A DNA stretch of 64,000 bases from Alteromonadaceae bacterium BrNp21-10 (GCA_030418115.1 JAUHQD010000006.1:148778-212777); one strand, 5' to 3'. Counted from the stretch's first letter, positions 9,833-19,207 are shown. The notes: generated by a model from the sequence alone, not told the origin. Program-made: numbers and translations.

Positions 9833-10270
9833 TTATGAACTAGGGTCGGTTAAGGGCAAGTCCTGCTGTTTTTCAAATTGGTTTAGAGCTTCTAGCGCTT
9901 CGCATCCATATACCATGGATGGACCTCCTCCCATCATAATAGCGACACTTATACATTCGATTATTTCCTGACGATTGGCTCCGGCAGATAGTGCATCATG
10001 AACGTGAAAGGCAATACAACCATCACAACGCACTGTAATTGCAATACCTAAGGCAATAAGTTCTTTGGTTTTGGTATCTAGCGCGCCTTCGGACACCGCT
10101 GCGACATGCAAGGCACCGAAACCCGCCATGGCTTCCGGCATTTCTTTAATTAATTGGCTACTCAAGGTCTGTAGCTTGTTGTATTTGTCTATATGTTTTT
10201 GGTTGGTTATTGGGTCAGTATTTGGAGTGCTATTTGAAGTGGAATTGGTATTAGTCATTTTATTTACCAT
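9833..10270 (-). CDS. Carboxymuconolactone decarboxylase/AhpD-family protein
   Basis: A 145-residue helical protein with the AhpD-like redox motif C82-D-G-C85-x3-H89 (RCDGCIAFHVH). Members are thiol peroxidase partners or decarboxylases; the intact C-x2-C-x3-H suggests a redox role. The N-terminal 25 residues are low complexity (Asn, Ser, Thr). Initiation could also be at the ATG at 10258, since neither start has a convincing ribosome site. It is divergent from the beta-CASP gene, with one FNR-type box midway between them. Confidence 0.85.
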   Translation of the reverse strand: MVNKMTNTNSTSNSTPNTDPITNQKHIDKYNKLQTLSSQLIKEMPEAMAGFGALHVAAVSEGALDTKTKELIALGIAITVRCDGCIAFHVHDALSAGANRQEIIECISVAIMMGGGPSMVYGCEALEALNQFEKQQDLPLTDPSS

Positions 10271-10327
10271 TGGTCAGTTGCTGCTTAATTGGATATGCAC
10301 TGTAAATGACTAACGGCAGGGTAATAG

Positions 10328-10341
10328 TTGACGCAGATCAA
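10328..10341. promoter_or_regulatory. FNR/ANR-type box shared by two divergent genes
   Basis: TTGACGCAGATCAA is centred 64-65 bases from both the minus-strand carboxymuconolactone gene and the plus-strand metallo-hydrolase gene, so one dimer could act on both. A TGCTATGGT extended -10-like sequence lies at about 10355-10363 on the plus strand. Confidence 0.8.
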
Positions 10342-10399
10342 CTTCATTTAATTTTGCTATGGTTTAGTGACGTAACAGATCACGTTAACAGGAAAATAC

Positions 10400-11803
10400 A
10401 TGGCCACAGTAAAATTTTTAGGTGCAGCGCAGGAAGTAACAGGTTCTTGTCATATGATTGAATCACCTGAACTCGGGCGAGTTCTGCTTGATTGCGGCAT
10501 GCATCAAGGCGGTAAAGCGGCGAAGCGTTTACCCAAAGAATATTTTGAATTCGCACCAGCCAGCATCAAGGCCGTAGTGTTATCCCATGCCCATCTGGAT
10601 CATAGTGGTATGTTACCTAAACTGGTGCATGAGGGGTTTAGCGGTGTTATTCATGCCACCCAAGCCACTGCCGAGTTGTTGGAAGTGATGTTGCTGGATT
10701 CAGTGAATATTTATTTAAGTGATTTGGAAAGAAGCAATCGTCGCAGAGCTCGCAAGGGTAAAAAGCCCCTTGAACCCGCTTACACTGAAAAGGATGTGCT
10801 GAAGGTTTTAAAATTATGTCAACCTCATGCTTATGGTGCCATTTTTGATGTGGCAGCTAACGCCACTGTTACCTTCCATGATGCTGGGCATATACTCGGT
10901 TCCGCTATTGTAGAATTTTGCATTCAGGAAAAAGGCAAATCTAAAACGTTGGTTTTTTCTGGGGATTTGGGTAATAAAAGTGCGGTATTGATGAATGATC
11001 CAACGGTATTAACTAAGGCCGACATTGTACTGATGGAAGGGACTTATGGTGACCGCAACCATCGGCCTATTGAAGATACCATTGAGCAATTACGAACCGT
11101 TATCAAAGACACCGAACAACGTGGTGGCAATATTATGATCCCTGCCTTTGCGGTAGGGCGCACACAAGAAGTCTTGTTCTATCTGGGCCAGTTATATCAC
11201 CAAGGAGAGCTTAAAAATTGGCAGGTGATTCTCGATAGCCCCATGGCTATTGAGGTAAGTAAGGTTTATGACCACTGGTTTAATCAGCTCGATAAACAAG
11301 AGCTTAACCAAGTTAGTCCATTAGCTCGTTCCGTATTAAAAGATTTTATTCCACAGTTGTTACTAACTGCATCGCCGCAAGATTCAATGGCAATCAATAA
11401 AATCAATAAAGGTGCGTTAATTATTGCCGGTAGTGGTATGTGTACTGGCGGGCGTATTCGTCATCATTTCAAACAACGTATTTGGGATTCTCGCAATACT
11501 ATTATATTTTGTGGATTCCAGGCCCAAGGTACGCTGGGGCGTATTCTGGTTGATGGGCAGAAACATATTAAGATCTTCGGTGAAGATTATTTGGTTAAGG
11601 CCAATATAGAAACATTGGGCGGTTTTTCAGCTCATGCCGGGCAAGCAGAATTAATGGAGTGGGTCGCAAACTTTAAGGGCTCTCCACGCATTATGTTAGT
11701 TCACGGTGAGTCGATTGCTCTTGATGTGCTGTCCCACAAATTGTGGACAGATAAAAATATTGAGGCGGAAGTAGCAATACAAAACCAATGTATTGCTTTC
11801 TAG
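10400..11803 (+). CDS. Metallo-beta-lactamase/beta-CASP RNase-like protein
   Basis: A 467-residue cytosolic protein with a metallo-beta-lactamase core and beta-CASP insertion, the fold of RNase J, CPSF73/Ysh1 and archaeal aCPSF. The zinc motif H63-x-H65-x-D67-H68 is intact. Further metal ligands are in FHDAGHILGS and FSGDLG, and the beta-CASP/RMMBL motifs in IAGSGMCTGGRI, GGFSAHAGQAELMEW and VHGE. Such proteins cut or trim RNA. Bacterial members of this subtype are often found in ANR/FNR regulons beside usp genes, but their RNA targets are unknown. The FNR-type box 59 bases upstream fits that pattern. Length matches the family (450-470). Confidence 0.9.
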   Translation: MATVKFLGAAQEVTGSCHMIESPELGRVLLDCGMHQGGKAAKRLPKEYFEFAPASIKAVVLSHAHLDHSGMLPKLVHEGFSGVIHATQATAELLEVMLLDSVNIYLSDLERSNRRRARKGKKPLEPAYTEKDVLKVLKLCQPHAYGAIFDVAANATVTFHDAGHILGSAIVEFCIQEKGKSKTLVFSGDLGNKSAVLMNDPTVLTKADIVLMEGTYGDRNHRPIEDTIEQLRTVIKDTEQRGGNIMIPAFAVGRTQEVLFYLGQLYHQGELKNWQVILDSPMAIEVSKVYDHWFNQLDKQELNQVSPLARSVLKDFIPQLLLTASPQDSMAINKINKGALIIAGSGMCTGGRIRHHFKQRIWDSRNTIIFCGFQAQGTLGRILVDGQKHIKIFGEDYLVKANIETLGGFSAHAGQAELMEWVANFKGSPRIMLVHGESIALDVLSHKLWTDKNIEAEVAIQNQCIAF

Positions 11804-11884
11804 CCTTTTAGTTTGTCCGTGAACATGTCGTTTATATTGCTATGGAACCTACTAGGCAAGGCAATTGTTCACGGCAAACAGTGC

Positions 11885-12184
11885 TTAAATAAAACGCTGT
11901 AATTGTGCCGTTAGTTGGGCATTTTCCCGTTGTAACTGATCTTTTTGCCTTAACAGGTCAATGACCATACAAACGGCGACCCAGTCAATTTCAAGATCCA
12001 GATATAAGCGTATGGCTTTTTTCAGCCAATGGACACTGTTGGTATCAAAGATCCAGTCATTGGCATTGTTACCATCAATGGGTTGCACAATGCCAAATTC
12101 TACTACTGAGGTAACCACTTCAGGATTGATATATTCAACGGTATACAATTCCCTAACGGTAATTTGGAAGGTCGCTTCAGTCAT
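11885..12184 (-). CDS. cbpM: Chaperone modulator CbpM-like
   Basis: A 99-residue protein with a MerR-like helical fold and a C-terminal coiled coil (RQKDQLQRENAQLTAQLQRF). CbpM binds the J-domain of CbpA and inhibits its co-chaperone activity and its binding to DNA. The start at 12184 is preferred over a longer frame from 12262. It begins one base after the cbpA stop, has GGAG about 8 bases upstream (inside cbpA), and gives the standard family length. It is translationally coupled to cbpA. Confidence 0.85.
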   Translation of the reverse strand: MTEATFQITVRELYTVEYINPEVVTSVVEFGIVQPIDGNNANDWIFDTNSVHWLKKAIRLYLDLEIDWVAVCMVIDLLRQKDQLQRENAQLTAQLQRFI

Positions 12185-12185
12185 G

Positions 12186-13136
12186 TTAGCTGCTCCATTC
12201 TGTTCTGGGATTAAAGTCGGTTGTGTCGGCCAATTGTTGCCACAATTTGTTGGTGTCTTCATTGTTAGTTTGCGGCATGACTATTTTCAACACGACGAGC
12301 AAGTCACCGGTTACTGTCTTGTTCTTCAAACCTTTACCTTTGATCCGCAATTTTTGTCCTGCTTGACTATTAGGCGCTACCGTTAAATTGATTTTTCCGG
12401 TTAATGTAGGCACGGTGACTTTGGCACCTAGCGCGGCTTCCCAAGGGGTAACTGGCAACGTTAGGATGAGGTTGTGTCCTTCTACATCGAAAAGTGGGTG
12501 GGGAACCAGTCTTATATGCAGATAAATATCACCATTTGCCCCTTTTCCTTGTCCCGGTCCTGCTTGACCTTTGAGGCGGATGCGCTCGCCGTCAGATACG
12601 CCCATAGGAATTTTGACATTCAGGGTTTTATTGATGTGCTTGATTTGCTGCCCTTCATACACAGGAATACTGTATTCAATTTTTCTAGTATGTTGGGCTA
12701 GGGTATCTTCTAAAAATATAGGTACCTCAATCTCGGCATCTTGGCCTTTGAATGAGAAGCCATCATTACTGCTAGATTGATGGGATTGATTGAAGCCGCC
12801 GCCAAAGACAGAGTTAAAAAAATCGGAAAAATCCTGGCCGGACGCTCCTCTGGATGAACCATTGAAACCAGCGCTTTGTTGCCAACCGGGAGGGGGCTCA
12901 AAACCGTCATTTGAGGCACCACCGTGACGTCGTAACTCATCATATTCAGCCCGGCGCTCGGTGTCTTTTAATACTTCATAGGCTTCAGCCACTTCCTTGA
13001 ACTTATCTTCAGCGCCTTTATCCGGGTTCATATCCGGATGATAGGTAAGGGCAAGTTTTCGATAGGCTTTTTTGATGTCCTTCAGGCCAGCATCTTCTCT
13101 GACCCCCAAGATATCGTAATAGTCTTTAAATTCCAT
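12186..13136 (-). CDS. cbpA: DnaJ-class co-chaperone CbpA
   Basis: A 316-residue J-domain protein without the zinc-finger of DnaJ. The J-domain (1-70) has HPD at 33-35, followed by a Gly/Ser/Asn-rich linker with repeated aromatic residues (70-125). Two C-terminal substrate-binding beta domains (about 130-310) follow, with [19 protein letters not shown] as the family mark. It stimulates DnaK and in E. coli also binds curved DNA in starved cells. It pairs with cbpM downstream. An FNR-type box lies about 200 bases upstream on the far side of the start, which is unusual for a DnaJ homologue. Confidence 0.93.
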   Translation of the reverse strand: MEFKDYYDILGVREDAGLKDIKKAYRKLALTYHPDMNPDKGAEDKFKEVAEAYEVLKDTERRAEYDELRRHGGASNDGFEPPPGWQQSAGFNGSSRGASGQDFSDFFNSVFGGGFNQSHQSSSNDGFSFKGQDAEIEVPIFLEDTLAQHTRKIEYSIPVYEGQQIKHINKTLNVKIPMGVSDGERIRLKGQAGPGQGKGANGDIYLHIRLVPHPLFDVEGHNLILTLPVTPWEAALGAKVTVPTLTGKINLTVAPNSQAGQKLRIKGKGLKNKTVTGDLLVVLKIVMPQTNNEDTNKLWQQLADTTDFNPRTEWSS

Positions 13137-13333
13137 CTATTTACCTTTCAATTAAATCACTACAAAAACCGATTATAACCATAGCAGTATTCACCGATGT
13201 TAGGTGAGGATTAACAAGCGACTGGGTTGTTTCGTCTGAAATCAGAGTCACTGGATAATATTGCTCTCTGCGTACTCAGATTGTCATTTTATTCAGCAAA
13301 ATACTGCAATTTTTGTATTCTTCGTCAGGGGAA

Positions 13334-13347
13334 TTGATGCGGATCAA
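13334..13347 (-). promoter_or_regulatory. FNR/ANR-type box upstream of cbpA-cbpM
   Basis: TTGATGCGGATCAA matches the FNR consensus fully. It lies just after the LysR stop codon and about 204 bases before the cbpA start. The only gene reading away from it is cbpA, so a long leader or an upstream promoter is implied. Confidence 0.75.
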
Positions 13348-13350
13348 GTT

Positions 13351-14223
13351 TCAACTGAGAAAGGCAAGCAGTGCCGATTTAATAAACTTACTTCTATTAG
13401 TCAGCGGTGAGCGTCGATTAAAGCATAAGTAAAGGCTTTCACAGGTTGATGATTGCAGTTTGTGTACCCTAATTAGGTGCTGTGCGGTGAAGGCTTTAGC
13501 CGCGTATAAAGGTAACACGGTAAAACCCAAGCCCTTACTAACAGGAGTCAGAATTAAACTAATTTGGTTTGAAAAGCCTTTATGGGGTAATTGCTCAATA
13601 TGTTCAAATTCAGCAAAGTTTTCGCTAAGTAGTAATTGCCCATGATGAGCTGCATCGGGGTGTGAAATAAATCCCAGCTCAATTAATGTCTGCCATTCTA
13701 TCGACTGAATATCCCTTGGGGTGATTAACACTAAAGGCTCATCGGTAATTTTAATACTCGTTAGACTATCAATTTGACTCAACTGGGTTATCAAACCCAT
13801 ATCAATTTTGCGGTTGACGAGATCCCGTTCAATGTCTTTATTGGGAGCAAAGTTATAGTCGATGACTAAGGCCGGGTGAGCTTGTTGGATATCAAGTAAG
13901 TGTGGGTAAAGTTTCAACCCCACACTACCCGGCGAGGAGATCTTCACACAGCCAACATGTTCGTTGTCTTGCCTAATTATTTTCTCTAATTCTTCGCTCG
14001 CATTTAATAGTTCTAGACCTTTTTTAAACAGTTGCTGACCCGCGTCGGTTAACGAGAATGATTTTCCGTCTCGAATTAATAAGGGGGTATCCAACTGCTG
14101 CTCTAATTTTTTGATGTGTTGGCTTACTCCTGATTGGGTCATAAATAGTTTTTCAGCGGTTTGGGTGAAATGGCCAACCTCAACCAAGGTGCAAAATGTT
14201 GTTAACCAAATGGGATTTATCAT
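13351..14223 (-). CDS. LysR-family transcriptional regulator
   Basis: A 290-residue LysR protein. The N-terminal winged helix (1-65) has the usual FTQTAEKLFMTQSGVSQHIKKLEQQLDTPLLIRDGKSFSLTDAGQ pattern in pieces, followed by a substrate-binding domain with two alpha/beta lobes (about 90-285). Effector unknown. It is divergent from the VOC-family gene across a 96-base gap, the usual arrangement for a LysR protein and its target, so control of that gene is likely but unproven. Confidence 0.88.
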   Translation of the reverse strand: MINPIWLTTFCTLVEVGHFTQTAEKLFMTQSGVSQHIKKLEQQLDTPLLIRDGKSFSLTDAGQQLFKKGLELLNASEELEKIIRQDNEHVGCVKISSPGSVGLKLYPHLLDIQQAHPALVIDYNFAPNKDIERDLVNRKIDMGLITQLSQIDSLTSIKITDEPLVLITPRDIQSIEWQTLIELGFISHPDAAHHGQLLLSENFAEFEHIEQLPHKGFSNQISLILTPVSKGLGFTVLPLYAAKAFTAQHLIRVHKLQSSTCESLYLCFNRRSPLTNRSKFIKSALLAFLS

Positions 14224-14319
14224 TACAGAATGTACTCAATATAATAATTAATGATAATTTTATGTTCTTTTTTAACGGGAGTAAAATTTCATCATCAATT
14301 ACAAACTAGGAGCAAATAA

Positions 14320-14820
14320 ATGAGTAGTGCATATCCAAGAACATTTTCCCACATTGGCATCTCGGTGCCGGATTTACAGCAGGCGGTAAAGTTTTATACC
14401 GAAGTGTTGGGTTGGTATTTGATTATGGAACCTACAGAAATCACCGAAGATAACAGCCCGATCGGTGAAATGTGTACCGATGTTTTCGGCGCTAATTGGC
14501 AGAAATTTAAAATAGCTCACTTATCAACCGGTGATCGTATTGGCGTAGAGTTGTTTGAGTTTAAAAATCAACAGCAACCGGACAATAACTTTGAGTACTG
14601 GAAAACCGGTGTGTTTCACTTTTGCGTTCAAGACCCTAATTTGGAAGAACTGGTGGAAGCCATTGTGGCAGCCGGTGGTAAAAAACGTATGCCAGCCCCC
14701 CGCTACTATTATCCCGGAGAAAAGCCTTATCGCATGATTTACATGGAAGACCCGTTCGGTAACATTCTGGAAATATATAGCCATAGTTACGAATTAACCT
14801 ATGCTGCAGGTGCCTACTAA
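14320..14820 (+). CDS. VOC-superfamily (glyoxalase/dioxygenase-fold) protein
   Basis: A 166-residue vicinal-oxygen-chelate protein with one duplicated beta-alpha-beta-beta-beta module. FSHIGISVPDLQQAVKFY carries the first metal His, FHFCVQDPNLEELV the second, and MEDPFGNILEIYSH the closing Glu. It could be a lactoylglutathione lyase, dioxygenase or epimerase-like enzyme; the substrate is not evident. TAGGAG upstream is a good ribosome site. A LysR gene is divergently placed. Confidence 0.85.
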   Translation: MSSAYPRTFSHIGISVPDLQQAVKFYTEVLGWYLIMEPTEITEDNSPIGEMCTDVFGANWQKFKIAHLSTGDRIGVELFEFKNQQQPDNNFEYWKTGVFHFCVQDPNLEELVEAIVAAGGKKRMPAPRYYYPGEKPYRMIYMEDPFGNILEIYSHSYELTYAAGAY

Positions 14821-14850
14821 CTCGGCAACAAATTGAATTCATTTGGTCTT

Positions 14851-14877
14851 GAGGTGGTTATTTGTAGATGCCACCTC
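14851..14877 (+). terminator. Hairpin after the VOC gene
   Basis: A 7-bp stem GAGGTGG / CCACCTC with a 13-base loop is followed by GTCTTTG. It is probably a weak rho-independent terminator 30 bases past the stop codon. Confidence 0.5.
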
Positions 14878-14997
14878 GTCTTTGCCGAAGGTAGTATTTG
14901 GGGGAATTAAGTATCCGAAATAAATAATCTGCTGATGTATCAATATCACGATGATGAAGGATAAAATACAGTCATTAAATCCAATTATCGTTGAACA

Positions 14998-15756
14998 ATG
15001 AGCTCCCAAGAATTATTAAAGCCAATTAATCAATTTCTGTATTGTGAAACCCCACAAAGCTGGATTGATGAAGCTATTAAACCTGAGAACCTCGCGGTGT
15101 TATTAATTGATCACGCCAACTGTGAACTCAAAGCCGCGCAAACGGCGATGTGGCTGTTACGTAAATATGCGGTGGATAAAGACAGTGCTGATACTTTACT
15201 GGCGTGGCTAAAGCCCTATGAAGACTTTGTTTATCGCAAAGTCGGTGAGGGCGATTTTAGCAGCGCCCAACAAGGGTTAACTAAAAAGTTGATGGCGAAA
15301 AGTAACTTTAGCCATAGTGATGAACTCATCGATAAAATGGTGATGCTGATCAAAGAAGAGCTACATCATTTTCAGCAAGTGTGCGACATCATGCGCGCTC
15401 GTGGTATTGACTATGGCAACCTTACGGCATCTCGATATGCCAAAGGTTTAATGCAACAAGTACGCACTCATGAGCCCGCCACTTTAGTGGATAAATTGAT
15501 TTGTGGTGCTTACATTGAGGCGCGCTCTTGCGAACGTTTTGCCAAACTCGCCCCTTATTTGGATGATGAGCTCAACAAATTCTATGTGTCGCTACTGCGT
15601 TCGGAAGCGCGACATTTCCAGGATTATTTATCCCTAGCCGAAACTATTGCCACGGACGATATTAGCGAACGGGTAAAAGTGATTGGGGAAGTCGAAGCCC
15701 TGCTTATTCAATCTACCGACCATGAATTGCGTTTTCACAGTGGTGTGCCTGTTTAA
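14998..15756 (+). CDS. miaE: tRNA 2-methylthio-N6-isopentenyladenosine-37 hydroxylase
   Basis: A 252-residue diiron four-helix protein of the MiaE family, which hydroxylates the isopentenyl group of ms2i6A37 in tRNAs reading UNN codons and needs oxygen. Diiron ligands fit in EELHHFQQV, the EARSCERF helix and SEARHFQDYL. Length is typical. It is monocistronic. It has no clear Shine-Dalgarno just before the ATG, although GAAGGA is about 40 bases away. Confidence 0.92.
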   Translation: MSSQELLKPINQFLYCETPQSWIDEAIKPENLAVLLIDHANCELKAAQTAMWLLRKYAVDKDSADTLLAWLKPYEDFVYRKVGEGDFSSAQQGLTKKLMAKSNFSHSDELIDKMVMLIKEELHHFQQVCDIMRARGIDYGNLTASRYAKGLMQQVRTHEPATLVDKLICGAYIEARSCERFAKLAPYLDDELNKFYVSLLRSEARHFQDYLSLAETIATDDISERVKVIGEVEALLIQSTDHELRFHSGVPV

Positions 15757-15931
15757 ATAGCTGAGGGATTAGTCAGCATAACGACAATTTAACCTGTTGT
15801 GTTAGCATTACCTGAGACGATTGCTATTTGTGAATTCCTCAGGAATTAGGTGCTTAAAAGCTAGAACTAACTTAACTAAACACATAGACTACTGGCCAAT
15901 GGATAGTAAGTTGATACATAGATAGGGACAT

Positions 15932-18900
15932 ATGAAAATTTCACCCACGCTAAAAATTGCTCGTAATTCATTACTTTTCACGGCAGTCGCCAGCACTATT
16001 ATGGCTTGCGGTGGCGGCTCTTCGCCTTCAACAACCACACCTCCTCTTGTGCAACCTATAGTAACAGAGGTACTTGGTATGGGTATTAAAGGAGCCTTAG
16101 CAAAAGCAGATGTCGCTGTGTATCAGTTTGATGCTGCTGAGGATGGTCGCGGACAAGTTTTGGCGACAGGACAGACCAATGCCGAGGGAAAAATATCGGG
16201 GCTAACACTGAGTGGAGCCATTAGTGGTTATTACTTATTGGAGTTTACCCAATTAGACACAACTGTGGATTTGTCCACAGGTAATGCGCCTGTATTGGAC
16301 AAATTAGTCACATTGGTTGAAGCATCCAGACTAACAACAAAACAACAACTTTATGCCACACCACTGTCAACTATGGCAACACGTATGGCAATTAACTACA
16401 TTCAGCAGTCCGTTACTATCAGCGATGCTATGCAAATGGCTGATCTTAATTTGCAGTCCATGCTGAACATAAATGCTGACGAAGATATCAACATTTGGCT
16501 CAGTGTACCGTTGTTTGATAAGAGCATCGTCACTGATCAACAAATGCGCAGTGCGTTAAAAATTCGTACTGCAAATGAAATAGTGATTTCTGTAGCCAGC
16601 GAAATTCTAACTCAGCAACAATCTATCGACTTTTCTGTCGGTCAAGTATTGGATGATATGGCAAATGATTTTTCTGATGAAAAGATTGATGCTAATTTTT
16701 CCGGTACAAATTTAGCAACTTATGATTCCCAAGCCTTAGTTGCATTTGTTAATTCACCGCAATCACTCAATGTACCTGGAGCGGACAATCTGAAGGTATC
16801 AGATACGCTGACCTTGATGCTGACGGAAAGTCAACAAACAAATAATACTGAATTTGAGTTTTCAGACGCTTTAGATGCAGTTGCCATTATTAATGAATTG
16901 GCTCTAATCACACTAACGGATTGGGACGACGATGGGCTAGCTAACGCACAAGATCAAGATGATGACAATGATGGTGTCATAGACATCCAAGATGATTTTC
17001 CTCTCGATTCTGAGGAAAGTTTGGATTCAGATAAGGATGGCACTGGCGACAACAGCGATATTTTTCCATTCAACGGCGATGAACAACAGGACACTGATAG
17101 AGATGGTATCGGAAATAATGCTGATAAAGATGATGATGGTGACGGGGTTATTGATGAATTGGACATGTTCCCTCTGGACATTGCAGAAAGTGTAGATTCA
17201 GATGGTGATGGCATAGGTAATAATGCTGATACTGATGACGACAATGATGGTTTCAGCGATAGTGTTGATATGTTTCCCTTTGATGCGAATGAGTACCTCG
17301 ACACTGATGGCGACGGTATTGGAAATAATGCTGATAGAGATGATGATGGTGACGGGGTTGTTGACGAATCAGACATTTTCCCTCTGGACATTGCGGAAAG
17401 CATAGATACAGATGGCGATGGCATAGGTAATAATGCTGATACTGATGATGATAATGATGGATTCACAGATGAAGAGGATGCTTTTCCTTTTAACCCAGCA
17501 GAGCTTCTTGACACCGATGGTGATGGTATAGGGAACAATGCAGACCCAGATGACGATAATGACGGTGTACTCGATGAGTCTGACGCGTTTCCACTTGATG
17601 CCACAGAATTCGAAGATTCGGATTTAGATGGTTTAGGTAATAATGCCGATCCTGATGATGATAATGACGGTTATGCTGATGATGAGGATGCTTTTCCATT
17701 GGATTCAACAGAGTATATTGACACCGATGGTGATGGGATAGGGAACATCGCGGATCCGGATGACGATAATGATAATGTACTTGATGAGTCCGACGCGTTT
17801 CCACTCGAAGCCTCTGAATACAGGGATTTTGACGGTGATAGTTTAGGTGATAACACCGATACGGACGATGACAATGATGGGATAGAGGATGATTCTGATC
17901 TTATTCTTGTATCTGCAATTAAGGATAATTACAGCATTGGCGAGCCGATTAAACTACGAATTTTATTTGTCGATAAAACAGGCAAAGAATTGAATGATCA
18001 GGAGCTCAACTACGCTAAATTTTATACCTTTGATATAGAACGTACGGGCAGGTACCTCACAAGATACACACAAAATGGCATCGAAGATGCCACATACGAT
18101 GCCACAACGGGTGAATGGATTGTCAGTTTCTCTGCTCCAGATTATTCAGGAAATTTTTATACTGAAATTTCAGCCAAATGCAAAAATGCTGTAAGTGACT
18201 GTGCCGAAGACAGTCTTTTTATTGACAGGTTTTTATATAGTGTTAGCTGTCCTGTGAGTAACTGTCCGTATATTCCCGATGTTCCGCAACATACCTTTGT
18301 AACAAACTACCAAGATTCTACCGACACCCCTAGTGTAGTGAGACGTAGTAACAATGACATCGTAGTCTCTTATCGCAGATTTGGCTCTGACGTAGTGTAT
18401 GAAACAAGTGTTTCCAAAAATAATGGTAAGACATGGGAGGTATTGAAAAAGATCCCCCAATCTCCAACAAGCACTATTATGGAAACAGATATAAATGCTT
18501 TAGCTATTGGCGGATGGTGTACCTCTATATCAATAAGTGGCTTTTGCCTGTATTTATCGGAAAACGATGACACTACTACATACTGGACGACCAAGCGCTT
18601 AACGAATAACACCAATTTTTTTAATTGCTGGACTACAGTTTGTGAAACGTCGAATATTTATGGCGAAAAGTTATTTCAGACAAGTGAAGGCTTGTATATT
18701 TTTACATTCACCTATAGAGAAAATTTAGTAAATGAATGGCCTGAAATTTACCTTACAACCAGTTGGAATTTACAAACATGGTCCAATGCCATTCAAATTA
18801 CCGATAATGACAATTTTGATTCCAGTGTCGATATATTAGAAAGTCAGTCTGGTCAGCTCTACATGTCTTATTTGTCTTATGCTGAAAATGCGATTGTCGT

Positions 18901-19207
18901 TTTGAAATCATCAGATGCAACTAACTGGACGAGAGTCGGCAGTGTGGGTGGTTCTTTTTCTTCTAGTACGTCGACTTCATTGGTGGAAAATAGCGCTGGG
19001 GTTTGGTTGTTTTATCCGGATAGTTCAACTTTTAAAGGGTTACAAGTTACAGAAACAGAGTTAACTTCCCCTAAAATAGCCTATGACAACGGATACTTAT
19101 TTGAGCCAGATGTAATAATGATAACGGATGACATCTTCGGTATTTTCTATATGAAAGATATTGATGGTGAGCGGGACATTTCTTTCGATACTTTCAGGTT
19201 TGAATAA
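15932..19207 (+). CDS. Large lipoprotein with TSP3-type calcium repeats and a sialidase-like C-terminal domain
   Basis: A 1091-residue cell-surface lipoprotein. The N-terminal signal ends in a lipobox-like STIMACGGGSS, so lipidation at Cys26 is expected. Residues about 45-320 form a carboxypeptidase-regulatory-like beta domain and a helical part. Residues about 330-655 hold some ten thrombospondin type 3 repeats with D-x-D-x-D-G-x-x-N/D-x-x-D spacing (for example DTDGDGIGNNADPDDDNDG) and alternating DAFPLD/DMFPLD segments, which bind calcium and form a rigid stalk. After a beta module, residues about 780-1091 resemble a BNR/sialidase propeller with an Asp-box-like SKNNGKTWEVL. Likely role: adhesion or glycan recognition. 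It is flanked by unrelated single genes. Confidence 0.85.
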   Translation: MKISPTLKIARNSLLFTAVASTIMACGGGSSPSTTTPPLVQPIVTEVLGMGIKGALAKADVAVYQFDAAEDGRGQVLATGQTNAEGKISGLTLSGAISGYYLLEFTQLDTTVDLSTGNAPVLDKLVTLVEASRLTTKQQLYATPLSTMATRMAINYIQQSVTISDAMQMADLNLQSMLNINADEDINIWLSVPLFDKSIVTDQQMRSALKIRTANEIVISVASEILTQQQSIDFSVGQVLDDMANDFSDEKIDANFSGTNLATYDSQALVAFVNSPQSLNVPGADNLKVSDTLTLMLTESQQTNNTEFEFSDALDAVAIINELALITLTDWDDDGLANAQDQDDDNDGVIDIQDDFPLDSEESLDSDKDGTGDNSDIFPFNGDEQQDTDRDGIGNNADKDDDGDGVIDELDMFPLDIAESVDSDGDGIGNNADTDDDNDGFSDSVDMFPFDANEYLDTDGDGIGNNADRDDDGDGVVDESDIFPLDIAESIDTDGDGIGNNADTDDDNDGFTDEEDAFPFNPAELLDTDGDGIGNNADPDDDNDGVLDESDAFPLDATEFEDSDLDGLGNNADPDDDNDGYADDEDAFPLDSTEYIDTDGDGIGNIADPDDDNDNVLDESDAFPLEASEYRDFDGDSLGDNTDTDDDNDGIEDDSDLILVSAIKDNYSIGEPIKLRILFVDKTGKELNDQELNYAKFYTFDIERTGRYLTRYTQNGIEDATYDATTGEWIVSFSAPDYSGNFYTEISAKCKNAVSDCAEDSLFIDRFLYSVSCPVSNCPYIPDVPQHTFVTNYQDSTDTPSVVRRSNNDIVVSYRRFGSDVVYETSVSKNNGKTWEVLKKIPQSPTSTIMETDINALAIGGWCTSISISGFCLYLSENDDTTTYWTTKRLTNNTNFFNCWTTVCETSNIYGEKLFQTSEGLYIFTFTYRENLVNEWPEIYLTTSWNLQTWSNAIQITDNDNFDSSVDILESQSGQLYMSYLSYAENAIVVLKSSDATNWTRVGSVGGSFSSSTSTSLVENSAGVWLFYPDSSTFKGLQVTETELTSPKIAYDNGYLFEPDVIMITDDIFGIFYMKDIDGERDISFDTFRFE
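16915..17895 (+). repeat. Degenerate DNA repeats encoding the TSP3 stalk
   Basis: Blocks such as GATGGCGATGGCATAGGTAA and GATGATGATAATGATGG recur at spacings near 70-75 and 140-150 bases, with two alternating module types. Neighbouring modules are close enough for slippage or recombination to change the repeat number. Confidence 0.8.

Noticed and set aside
11818..11874. CCGTGAACA ... TGTTCACGG pairing after the beta-CASP gene
   Set aside because: The 9-bp arms are separated by about 40 bases and no T-run follows, so it is too weak to call a terminator.
14932..14946. TGATGTATCAATATC as an FNR-like box before miaE
   Set aside because: The half-sites are spaced by two bases, not four, so it does not match the FNR consensus.
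16954..17604. Long Ser/Pro-rich open frame on the minus strand
   Set aside because: It is the antisense of the Asp/Gly-rich TSP3 repeats; such repeats give long open frames by composition and it has no ribosome site.
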